Shown here: positions 30,207 to 38,861 of the stretch, piece after piece
Position numbering within the stretch: position 1 is the stretch's first letter
How the letters are laid out: every line of letters starts with the position of its first letter
Assembly (NCBI GenBank): GCA_025359885.1
Contig: JANYDG010000106.1
Coordinates: forward strand, 1-64,000
Origin: Acidobacteriota bacterium
Lineage (GTDB): Bacteria; Acidobacteriota; Terriglobia; Terriglobales; Acidobacteriaceae
Direction of reading: 5' to 3'
DNA length: 64,000 bases
Translations under genes and position numbers: made by a program
Notes under the pieces: generated by a model
Seen by the model: the letters and a program-made list of their open reading frames with translations, nothing else
The model's database searches: none
Told to the model about the DNA's origin: nothing

Positions 30207-31163
30207 ATGAGGGCGGTGGTAAGCTTGAGGGTAGATATGGCGACTTTTTCTTTCCTTCGAATTGGCACTGCTTTGGCATGCATGGTGATGGTGGGTGCGG
30301 GCTTGCAGGCGCAGAAGCCGGTCAGCAGTCCTGTGGAAGACATGCATGGGCTGAAGATTCGCGAGATTCACCCGAAGCCCTTGCCGACGCCATTTCCGCT
30401 GGATGTAAGCGCTGGGCGGGTGGGCACGCTGGAGTTTCGGACGGCCGAGACGATGACGGAGGCAGACCGTCTGCTGGTGGGAGCCAATGAGGGCGAGATT
30501 GCGCGCCGAGCAGGCTTGCAGGGGATTGACCTAGAGGGGCGAATTGGCGAGCCGGGCGGCGGTAGCTGGGGTTATGAGCAGGCTGTTTGCCCAGTGTTCC
30601 CGGACCATGTGGTGCTGGAGTACAGCCGGGATAATGGGCGTGGGGATGTGACGCTGTTCTCGGCGGTGATCCCGCGAGGGGAAGGGCATGTGCGGGTGAT
30701 TCCGGTGGCGCGGCGGGGGTATTCGCTGTGGACTCCGGCGTCTTCAAACGCGCTTACCCTGAATGACTTCAACCATATTGTGAAGGAAGAGGGCCATGGG
30801 TTGAGCCCGGACTGGTTGCGGCTTGGTTTGTGCTACGCAGCACTTTCCGGAGGGCATGTGCGGGCGGCCTTGCAGGCGCGACTGGCGATGGACGAGGTGT
30901 ATCCGCTGCGCACGCCGGCGCGGTTGGTGGTGTCGGGCAAGGGCGGAGCTGAGGTGCGGTTTGCGGACAGCACCTTGAATGAGCAGCGACGGACGAAGGC
31001 GACGGACTGGGTGCTCACTTTTGCGCAGAATGGTCGGCTGCTCAAGGTGAAGCATACGGAGGGGCCGGAGTTGCGTGCGCGGCCGGTGGTGGGCACGGCG
31101 ATGGAAGTTCGGGGCGTTCCGGGGAAAGAGCCGGCGATGGAAGTGACGGGGCCGGGGAAGTAG
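30207..31163 (+). CDS. secreted hypothetical protein
   Basis: long ORF with signal-peptide-like N-terminus (LRIGTALACMVMVGAGLQAQ). Confidence 0.7.
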   Translation: MRAVVSLRVDMATFSFLRIGTALACMVMVGAGLQAQKPVSSPVEDMHGLKIREIHPKPLPTPFPLDVSAGRVGTLEFRTAETMTEADRLLVGANEGEIARRAGLQGIDLEGRIGEPGGGSWGYEQAVCPVFPDHVVLEYSRDNGRGDVTLFSAVIPRGEGHVRVIPVARRGYSLWTPASSNALTLNDFNHIVKEEGHGLSPDWLRLGLCYAALSGGHVRAALQARLAMDEVYPLRTPARLVVSGKGGAEVRFADSTLNEQRRTKATDWVLTFAQNGRLLKVKHTEGPELRARPVVGTAMEVRGVPGKEPAMEVTGPGK

Positions 31164-31287
31164 TCGGGCTGGTGGCAAGCCATGAGTCGGGCATCCAGAC
31201 CTCAATTCCATCAAACTCTTTATGTGAACCAGCCCGCCGGGCTTGGCCGGTCGAGCGGTGCTCCCCTAGCGCTTGAATCTGATTGAT

Positions 31288-32337
31288 TCAAAAAGCGGGA
31301 TGATTTAGATAATGCAGGACGGAGCTCTGGGCGAAGGGCTCGACCGAGAAGGTCAGCAGGAAGAGCAGCAATGCCACCCCGCAGAGGATGAGGCGGCCGC
31401 GATTGAGAGGCTCTTCTACCGTGACGCGAGGATGGCGCATGGCGGGTAGCAGGAGCAGGCCAGCCCAGAGAAGCCAGCCAATCCAAAAAACGATGCCGCA
31501 GAGCAGCAGGGCCGCCGGAATGGCGTAGGTGAGACGCTTGTGCCAGCGCGGGGCGAGAGCGTAGAGGATGTGGCCGCCATCCAACTGCCCAGCCGGGATG
31601 AGATTGAGCGAAGTGATGAAGAGGCCTACCCACCCGGCGATGAGCACGGGGTGGGCAGTGGCGTGCGTGAACGCGGGGCTGCCGGGCTGTAGATGGGCCA
31701 GGAGGCGATGGATGAGGCGGAAGGTGAGCGGCTGACCAAACTGAATGAGGGGCAGGATCTGGCCAGAAGAATCAGGAGGGGCGGGGCGGGAGAGCAGGAA
31801 TCCGAGGACTACGGCGAGGAGCGAGGCGATGTAGCCGACGAGGGGGCCGTAGATGCCGATATCGATCAGAGCATGGCGACTTGGGATGCGGCCGCGAATC
31901 TGGATGACGGCGCCGGCGGTTCCGCTGAGGGTGGGTGCGGGCAGCACCCAGGGCAGGGTGGTGCGGACGCCGTGGTAGCGGCAGGCAAAGTAGTGGCCGA
32001 ATTCGTGGGTGAGGAGGATGCCGAGCAGGGCCACGGAGAAGGGCCAACCGAGCAGAAAACGGCTGGTATCGGCGAGGAGCCAGGGCCAGGGCCAGAGGTC
32101 GCTTTCGCTGACGACGGGAGGCAGCCCGTCGTGAAAATTTTGCATGAAGCGGGCCCCGATGGCGGTAGTGGTGACGGTGCTGAAGGCGAGCAGAACGACT
32201 GGCAGGCCGAGATTGATGAGATAGGAGCGAAAGGGAACCCGAAGAGTAACGGGAGGATAGACCGGGGAAAGAACGGGGGCCGGGGTGCATCCGTCGAAGA
32301 CGTCCGGCGCTGGGGGAGCCCCGTTTTTGTCATTCAA
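31288..32337 (-). CDS. site-2 protease family (M50) membrane metalloprotease
   Basis: LLTHEFGHYFACR (HExxH) and NLIPAGQLDGGHI (NPxxxLDGGH) motifs, multiple TM segments. Confidence 0.92.
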   Translation of the reverse strand: MNDKNGAPPAPDVFDGCTPAPVLSPVYPPVTLRVPFRSYLINLGLPVVLLAFSTVTTTAIGARFMQNFHDGLPPVVSESDLWPWPWLLADTSRFLLGWPFSVALLGILLTHEFGHYFACRYHGVRTTLPWVLPAPTLSGTAGAVIQIRGRIPSRHALIDIGIYGPLVGYIASLLAVVLGFLLSRPAPPDSSGQILPLIQFGQPLTFRLIHRLLAHLQPGSPAFTHATAHPVLIAGWVGLFITSLNLIPAGQLDGGHILYALAPRWHKRLTYAIPAALLLCGIVFWIGWLLWAGLLLLPAMRHPRVTVEEPLNRGRLILCGVALLLFLLTFSVEPFAQSSVLHYLNHPAF

Positions 32338-32477
32338 GAGGTGATTCCTTGCATATCCTCGAGCGCCTGATGGGGAGACGTTGAGGTAATTTCTGTGTCG
32401 AGCGTGCGCGGCCGTGCGTTTTCTAATCTGATTGCTTTGAAGCTGGATTTGAGGGATTGAGGTGCGACTCTCCCGTT

Positions 32478-32834
32478 CTACTTGTGGGGGGCGGGGGTGG
32501 AATCGATGACGTGGAGTTCCTTTCCGGGCTTGAATCGAACGGCTTTGCCGGGAGCGATGCTGACCTCGGTTCCGGTGCGGGGATTGCGGCCGATGCCGGT
32601 TTTGCGGGGACGCACACTGAAGACGCCAAAGCCGCGGAGTTCGATGCGATCGCCTGCGGTAAGGGCGTCTTTGAGCCCCTCGAACACGGTATCGACGGCC
32701 GCCTCAGCTTTAGCGCGCGGCAAGCCAGTTCGCTCAATCACGTGGTGAACAATATCCTGCTTAATCAATGGAGTAGCCCCTTTTGTGCAGTCTTGGCTGA
32801 GGTGGTCGAAGTGCCCGGAACGCAGATTTTCCAA
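32478..32834 (-). CDS. HU/IHF family DNA-binding protein
   Basis: LIKQDIVHHVIERTGLPRAKAEAAVDTVFEGLKDALTAGDRIELRGFGVFSVRPRKTGIGRNPRTGTEV; true start may be TTG near 32768. Confidence 0.93.
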   Translation of the reverse strand: MENLRSGHFDHLSQDCTKGATPLIKQDIVHHVIERTGLPRAKAEAAVDTVFEGLKDALTAGDRIELRGFGVFSVRPRKTGIGRNPRTGTEVSIAPGKAVRFKPGKELHVIDSTPAPHK

Positions 32835-33003
32835 GCCTGAAACGTTGTTCAGATAAAGCGGCCCACTGGCGAGATGCTATTGCGAGTTGGCCCCGTTGTC
32901 AATCCTCGCGCAGTCCAATACCATAAGCAACTTAGGTACCTTTCAATGGGACCGCCGGGCGAAGGGGAGCGAAACCCCGCAGGCTGGAGAGGAATTTTGC
33001 ATT

Positions 33004-33558
33004 ATGTCGATTCAAAGTGATCGCTGGATACGGGAACAGGCTCTAGAGCACGGAATGATTGAACCGTTCAGCGAGAAGCAGGTTCGGGATGGGGTCATCT
33101 CCTACGGATTGTCGTCGTATGGGTATGATCTGCGGGTTTCAGACGAGTTCAAGATTTTCACGAACGTGAACAGCGCGATTATCGATCCCAAGGCATTTGA
33201 CGAGCGGTCGTTTGTGAGCGTGCAGGCGGATTCAGTGATTGTGCCGCCGAACTCGTTTGCGCTGGCGCGGTCGATTGAGTATTTCCGGATACCGCGGGAC
33301 GTGATCAGCGTGTGCGTGGGGAAGTCTACGTATGCGCGGTGCGGGATTATCGTCAATGTGACGCCGTTTGAGCCGGAGTGGGAAGGGTATGTGACGTTGG
33401 AGATTTCAAATACGACGCCGCTGCCAGCCCGGGTGTACGCCAACGAGGGACTGTGCCAGATTTTGTTCTTCCGCGGCTCGGAGCCGTGTGAGGTGAGCTA
33501 TGCGGACCGCAAGGGTAAGTATCAGAAACAGCAGGGGATAGTTTTGCCTCGGCTGTAG
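33004..33558 (+). CDS. dcd: dCTP deaminase
   Basis: [22 protein letters not shown]...; [70 protein letters not shown]. Confidence 0.96.
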   Translation: MSIQSDRWIREQALEHGMIEPFSEKQVRDGVISYGLSSYGYDLRVSDEFKIFTNVNSAIIDPKAFDERSFVSVQADSVIVPPNSFALARSIEYFRIPRDVISVCVGKSTYARCGIIVNVTPFEPEWEGYVTLEISNTTPLPARVYANEGLCQILFFRGSEPCEVSYADRKGKYQKQQGIVLPRL

Positions 33559-33804
33559 GCGAAGAAAACTCAGTGCCAACACGTAAAAGACGAACTGCGT
33601 GACATGACGCTTAAGTCATTAGGCGTTTCAAGGATTCCCGGTTACACTCGTGAGGATTTTTGCTGGATTGTTGTCATGTTTTGACAATCGTATCCACTAT
33701 GAAGAGTGAGGGCCATTTTCAGTACTTTTCCTCCCCCGGAGAGCTGAGAGTGGTTCTTCGCTGTGTGTCTGAAATTGGCATGCAGCAAACGGGGGAGACT
33801 GGGA

Positions 33805-34461
33805 ATGCAGATAAAGCCGGGGGCTTTTCAGACGCGGATCGGTATTGTTTCACCTGAACCGATGCGCCAGGCAGGGTTAGCGAGTGCTTTTGAGATGGAC
33901 TCATCCGTGGAAACGGTGAGCGCAGACCTTGAAACGGTGCTGAATGACCCGTTGATCACCTACCTGATCCTTGATGTCGGGCAGGGGGCTTCATCGACAC
34001 AACTTTTGACGGTGGTAAAGCGACAGCGCCCGGATATTCGGCAGATCGTGCTGGGGCCGGGAGGCAATGATGAGTTGGTGCTGCGCTCGATCATGGCCGG
34101 GGCGCGGGCCTATCTGGATTCGGCGGCGGGTCCGTTGCAGGTGAAGCAGGCGGTGGAGACGGTGATGCTGGGGTTGATCTGGGCTCCGCGACGATTGCTT
34201 TCGATCCTGATTGACCGGTTGCTGAACGAGCCGGTGCCGGTGACCGCGACCGTCGAACAGGAAATGAGCCCCCGGGAACATCAGGTGCTGGACCTGATCA
34301 TGGAGGCACGCTCAAATCGAGATATTGCCCTGGAGCTTGGGATTGAAGAGCGAACTGTCAAGGCACACATCACCAGCCTGATGCGCAAGAGCGGGGTGAG
34401 CAATCGCGTGGCGCTCTCAGTGGAGGCAACGCGCCGGGGCCTGCGGCAGAATATCAACTAG
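33805..34461 (+). CDS. LuxR/NarL-family response regulator with degenerate receiver-like domain
   Basis: C-terminal MSPREHQVLDLIMEARSNRDIALELGIEERTVKAHITSLMRKSGVSNRVAL HTH; N-terminal receiver-like. Confidence 0.88.
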   Translation: MQIKPGAFQTRIGIVSPEPMRQAGLASAFEMDSSVETVSADLETVLNDPLITYLILDVGQGASSTQLLTVVKRQRPDIRQIVLGPGGNDELVLRSIMAGARAYLDSAAGPLQVKQAVETVMLGLIWAPRRLLSILIDRLLNEPVPVTATVEQEMSPREHQVLDLIMEARSNRDIALELGIEERTVKAHITSLMRKSGVSNRVALSVEATRRGLRQNIN

Positions 34462-34779
34462 GAGCGAGTTGTTTGCGGCGATTCAATTGCCGATTCTGTT
34501 GCCTTGACGGGCGTCGGGTGAGCTGCGTTGACTTTGGTCTGGTGCGCCGCGCTTTGGACTCGGCGTTTTGGGCGATGGGGCGTTTATGGGGATTTGAGCG
34601 ATTCTGGAGTCGGAGTTTGGTCGACGCGAAATATTTACACTTTTATTCAAAAGTGAAAAGGAAAACTCCGAGTAACTACGTTACGCAGTCATTGTTATGG
34701 AGTGGCATGTTTTTGGGTCGAGACTTACGATTTGGATGTCGCATGTTTTAATGCGAAATGGATTTCGTATGTTTTTGAT

Positions 34780-34793
34780 TTAACTTAAGTTAA
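34780..34793. repeat. 14-bp perfect palindrome TTAACTTAAGTTAA in AT-rich intergenic region
   Basis: read directly. Confidence 0.9.
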
Positions 34794-34891
34794 GTACTAA
34801 AAATGGTTACTTTTATACAGTGCCCCTTCGTCATGTTGCGCTTCGTGTCTAGTTATCGCACACTACTTACATAACAACGCAGATCTGGGGA

Positions 34892-34949
34892 AGGACTTCC
34901 CTGGCGTCATGGAGACATGGAGCCAAGGAAGTCCTATTTTTTTGTTTTT
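34892..34949 (+). terminator. orphan intrinsic terminator
   Basis: AGGACTTCC c TGGC ... GCCA a GGAAGTCCT followed by ATTTTTTTGTTTTT. Confidence 0.8.
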
Positions 34950-35091
34950 GGGAGACTGGGCAGGATTTTGGCCTGGCAGGGGCCGGCTTTGGCTGTTTTC
35001 AAGGTTGGCAACCCTTTCGTGCTGTTTGGCGTCATAGTATTGGGTTCGGTTTCGAGTGAATGAGCGCGTGCCCGGAAGGAAATAGATACGG

Positions 35092-35817
35092 ATGAAGGAG
35101 CTTCGCATGAAGTACGGAAGAAAAGTGTTGTTTGGACTGTTTGCTCTGGGCATGGGAATTATGGTGCCGGTTGCTGGTTTTGCAGCGTCTTCGCACGGCG
35201 TGCTGCAGGAGCGGCTGAACTCGGCGACGGCGGTATTGTCAGAGATTTTGAACACGCCGGACAACACGATTCCGCTGAATATTCTGAACCAGGCGACGTG
35301 CGTCGGCGTGATTCCGGGGCTGAAGAAGGGTGCATTCCTGGTGGGCGCGGAGTACGGCCGGGGCGTAGTGAGTTGCCGGACGGGTCATGGATGGAGTGCT
35401 CCGGCGTTTATCACGCTTGCCGGCGGTTCGTTTGGCTTCCAGGCTGGGGGGCAATCGACGGACCTGGTGCTGGTGGCGGTGAATGAGCATGGTTTTGAAG
35501 ATCTGCTGAAGAGCAAGTTCAAGATAGGCGGAGATGCGGCGGCGTCGGCGGGGCCGGTGGGGCGCAATTCGCAGGCGGCTACGGATTGGAAGATGAGCGC
35601 GGAGCTGCTGACGTATTCGCGGAGCAAGGGTTTGTTTGCCGGCATTGACCTGAACGGTGCTGCGGTGAGCCAGAGCACGGAGGATACGGAGGCATATTAC
35701 GGACAGGCGCATAGCTTTCAGAGCATTTTGAAGGGGACCGTGGCGGTGCCGGAGGGTGCGAAGCCGTTTGTGCGGACGGTGGCGAAGGCGTTTGTGACGG
35801 CAAAGGCGAATCACTAA
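35092..35817 (+). CDS. SYLF-domain (Ysc84-like) lipid-binding protein
   Basis: IPLNILNQATCVGVIPGLKKGAFLVGAEYGRGVVSCR...SAPAFITLAGGSFGFQAGGQSTDLVLVAVNEHGFEDLLKSKFKIGGDAAASAGPVGR. Confidence 0.92.
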   Translation: MKELRMKYGRKVLFGLFALGMGIMVPVAGFAASSHGVLQERLNSATAVLSEILNTPDNTIPLNILNQATCVGVIPGLKKGAFLVGAEYGRGVVSCRTGHGWSAPAFITLAGGSFGFQAGGQSTDLVLVAVNEHGFEDLLKSKFKIGGDAAASAGPVGRNSQAATDWKMSAELLTYSRSKGLFAGIDLNGAAVSQSTEDTEAYYGQAHSFQSILKGTVAVPEGAKPFVRTVAKAFVTAKANH

Positions 35818-35843
35818 GAACAGGGAACAGGGACGAGGGAACA

Positions 35844-35891
35844 GGGACTGGAGATTGCCATCGGGGCAGATTCTCTGGTCCCTTTTCTATT
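35844..35891 (+). terminator. probable intrinsic terminator
   Basis: GGGACTGGAGA ... TCTCTGGTCCC TTTTCTATTT with two central stem mismatches. Confidence 0.6.
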
Positions 35892-35962
35892 TGCGCTTTG
35901 GTTGGGTGTCGGGGTGCGTTGGCAGGGCGGTTACACTTGGGGGTACCTATTTCTGACATTGC

Positions 35963-36883
35963 ATGATGAATTTCTTAGAATTCGCGCTGGTATGGTGCGT
36001 GGCTCGGGGCCTGGGCAGGCTTCCGCGCGGGGTGGCGCGCTGGCTGGGGGCGGGGCTAGGCGGACTGGTTTATGCGCTGTTGGGCCGGTTGCGCCGGACG
36101 GGGACGCGGAACCTGGCGTGTTCCTTCCCGGAGATGCCGTTGGCCGAGCGGGAGCGAATATTGCGCGGGGTGTACCGCGGGCTGGGCTGGCAGTTGGCGG
36201 AGTTTTGCCGGATGGAGCGATATACAGCGGCGAATACTTTGGGATGGATGCGGTATGAGGGGTTGGAGCATTTTTTGGAGGCGGAGGCGCGTGGCCAGGG
36301 TGTGCTGATTGTGACAGGGCACCTGGGGGCGTGGGAGCTGTCGAGTTTTTACCATTCGCTGATGGGGCACCCGATGGGCATGGTGATTCGGCGGCTGGAT
36401 AATGAGCGGCTGGATCGATTTGTGAACCGGATTCGCTGCCTGCACGGGAACCGGGTGATGCACAAGGACGACTTTGCGCGGGGGTTGCTGACGGCGATGC
36501 GGGCGGGGCAGACGGTGGGGATTTTGATGGATACGAATATGACTCCGCCGCAGGGGGTGTTTGTGGATTTTTTTGGGAGGGCGGCCTGTACTGCGAGTGG
36601 GCTGGCGCGGGTGGCGCTGAAGACAGGGGCGGCGGTGGTGCCGGGGTTCATGGTGTGGGAGGCGGCTGAGGGCCGGTATGTGCTGCACTTTGGGGAGCCG
36701 ATTGAGCCGGTGGTGACGGGAGATCATGAGGGGGATATTGTGGCCTTTACGCAGCAGTGTACAGGGGTGATTGAGAGCTGGGTGCGGCGGTATCCGGAGC
36801 AGTGGTTGTGGATTCACCGGCGATGGAAGACGCGGCCGGATGGGACGAGGGACGAAGGGACGAGGGAGTTGGAGCAGGTATAG
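35963..36883 (+). CDS. lysophospholipid / lipid A acyltransferase (LpxL/HtrB-like)
   Basis: [30 protein letters not shown] (HxxxxE-type), [21 protein letters not shown]. Confidence 0.88.
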   Translation: MMNFLEFALVWCVARGLGRLPRGVARWLGAGLGGLVYALLGRLRRTGTRNLACSFPEMPLAERERILRGVYRGLGWQLAEFCRMERYTAANTLGWMRYEGLEHFLEAEARGQGVLIVTGHLGAWELSSFYHSLMGHPMGMVIRRLDNERLDRFVNRIRCLHGNRVMHKDDFARGLLTAMRAGQTVGILMDTNMTPPQGVFVDFFGRAACTASGLARVALKTGAAVVPGFMVWEAAEGRYVLHFGEPIEPVVTGDHEGDIVAFTQQCTGVIESWVRRYPEQWLWIHRRWKTRPDGTRDEGTRELEQV

Positions 36884-37908
36884 GTTGGATTGGTGGACTG
36901 GAGAATGCGGTGACGGTTGGGGAGTTGATTGAGCGGTTGGGTGGGGAACTCGTGGCGGGTGATGCGCAGAGTGTGATTCTGGCTGTGTCGGGTGCCGCCA
37001 TGGCAGAAGGAACTGATCTGGTCTTTGGAGAAAGCCCGGCGTCGATTGCCGAGGCTGTGTCCAGTGGGGCGGGTGCGGCGGTCGTGCCGATCGGTTTCGA
37101 ACCACCTTCGGGCTGCGAATTGACGACTATTGCTGCCAAGCATCCAAGGTTGTGGTTTGCTAAGGCGGCGAAGCTGCTTAGTGCTGCGCGACTTTTGGCA
37201 GGAATCCATCCAACTGCAGTGGTTTCTCCGAGCGCGCAGGTTGCAGACGGCGTATCTATCGGTGCTGGAGTTGTGATTGGAGATACGGCATGGGTGGGTG
37301 CCCGGACGCGCATTGATGCCGGGGCAGTCGTTGGTGATTGCGTGACCATTGGAAACGACTGCCATATTTATCCGCGTGTCGTGATTTATCGGGGAACGTC
37401 TATAGGCCACGGAGTAGTTGTACACGCTGGGGCGGTTCTTGGGGCGGATGGGTTTGGGTATGTGCGGGATTCGGTGACGGGGGCGTATACGCAGTTTCCA
37501 CAGCAGGGAACGTTGGCGATTGAGGATGATGTGGAGATTGGGGCGAATTCGACGATTGACCGGGGGGCGCTGAGCGAGACGCGGATACGGCGGGGAGTGA
37601 AGATCGACAATCTGGTGCATATTGGGCATAACTGCGATATTGGCGAGGATGTGGTGATTGCTTCGCTGACGGGGATATCGGGGTCTTCGACGGTGGGTAA
37701 AGGGGCGATTCTTGCCGGGCAGGTGGGGATTGGGGATCATGCGCATGTGGGGCCGGGGGTGATCCTGGGAGGGCAGGCTGGGGTGCTTTCGGGGAAGACA
37801 GTTGAGACGACAGGGACGGTGCTTTGGGGTACTCCGGCAAAGCCGTTGCGGGAGTATTTGCGGGAGTTGGCTACTTTGAGTAGGCTGGCGAAGCGGAAGA
37901 AGGAGTAG
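36802..37908 (+). CDS. lpxD: UDP-3-O-(acyl)glucosamine N-acyltransferase
   Basis: hexapeptide repeats, [68 protein letters not shown]; true start probably further downstream (e.g. GTG 36910). Confidence 0.93.
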   Translation: MVVDSPAMEDAAGWDEGRRDEGVGAGIGWIGGLENAVTVGELIERLGGELVAGDAQSVILAVSGAAMAEGTDLVFGESPASIAEAVSSGAGAAVVPIGFEPPSGCELTTIAAKHPRLWFAKAAKLLSAARLLAGIHPTAVVSPSAQVADGVSIGAGVVIGDTAWVGARTRIDAGAVVGDCVTIGNDCHIYPRVVIYRGTSIGHGVVVHAGAVLGADGFGYVRDSVTGAYTQFPQQGTLAIEDDVEIGANSTIDRGALSETRIRRGVKIDNLVHIGHNCDIGEDVVIASLTGISGSSTVGKGAILAGQVGIGDHAHVGPGVILGGQAGVLSGKTVETTGTVLWGTPAKPLREYLRELATLSRLAKRKKE

Positions 37909-37928
37909 AGGCGCGGAGATTTGAGGTT

Positions 37929-37954
37929 CCCATGTCCGAAAATCCGGACATGGG
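37929..37954. repeat. palindromic element CCCATGTCCG aaaatc CGGACATGGG
   Basis: perfect 10-bp arms, 6-nt loop. Confidence 0.92.
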
Positions 37955-37990
37955 GGATCCGGATTGTTCGTTGAGGAAAGGAAAGACACT

Positions 37991-38563
37991 ATGGCGGTAT
38001 TGGTGATTTCCGGGAGTGGACGTGGGTCGGGGAAGACGGCGGTTGGGTGTGCGCTGGTGCGGGCGCTGCCGGAGCTGCAGTGGATGGCTGTGAAGGCTAC
38101 TTCGCATGAGCATGCAGCGGTTGCGGGATTGTGGGAAGAGACGGACCGGGCTTCGACCAAGGATACGGGCCGATACCTGGCGGCGGGTGCGGCGCGGTCG
38201 TTTCTGGTAGCTGGGGCGCAGGAATGTCTCGCACAATGGGTAAGCCCGGCACACAGGGGCGATGCTGGCGGGATGCTGGTGGAGTCGAATCGTGTTTCGA
38301 TGGAATGCCTGGCAGGAATCGGCGAACGCACAATGCAGTTAGCTGTGCTGGATGAATCGGTTTGGGGCTGGAAGCCTTCGCTGGGCGCCTGCGTCGTAGA
38401 AGCGGACGCACTGGTGCTTACGGGCGGGTTCCCGGTGGAGCAATTGCCGGCGGAGTTACGAAAAAAGCGGATCTTCTGGATGGTGCGGGGAAGCTGGACT
38501 TCGGCGGAATTGATCTTGTATGTGCGTGAGCGGCTGATTGGAAGAGTTGGTACGCAGCGATAG
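37991..38563 (+). CDS. P-loop protein of unknown function (MobB-like)
   Basis: MAVLVISGSGRGSGKTAVGCALVRALPELQWMAVKAT Walker A. Confidence 0.65.
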   Translation: MAVLVISGSGRGSGKTAVGCALVRALPELQWMAVKATSHEHAAVAGLWEETDRASTKDTGRYLAAGAARSFLVAGAQECLAQWVSPAHRGDAGGMLVESNRVSMECLAGIGERTMQLAVLDESVWGWKPSLGACVVEADALVLTGGFPVEQLPAELRKKRIFWMVRGSWTSAELILYVRERLIGRVGTQR

Positions 38564-38861
38564 AGGCTCTGGCGAGCCGATTTCGTCCGCTCGACAGATT
38601 TGATGGGAAGACCGACCCTCATCAACATAGGTCATTCATTCACTAAAAAATTACACGATACGGTAACGAGTTTTACTTCCTGGGTCCAGGATTTGATCTG
38701 TGCTGCCCGCTGATTGTTTCTCTACTGGAGCGCTCAGCGGCGCGGCGCAGTCTTTCCCCTCTTTCTTTTAACGGTTGCACCCTGCGAAGCGCGGTTCGGT
38801 CAGCGTGAACTTCGACAAACCAGAGGCAACGCCTCGATTCGGAATGCCCAGGAGAAAACAC

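Noticed and set aside
32940-33003. Hairpin GGGGagcgaaaCCCC before dcd as a riboswitch
   Set aside because: Only one short stem visible; no known aptamer signature and too short to support.
36814-38628. 604-aa reverse ORF overlapping lpxL-like, lpxD and the P-loop gene
   Set aside because: Antisense to three well-supported genes; Arg/Pro/His/Ser-rich shadow composition.
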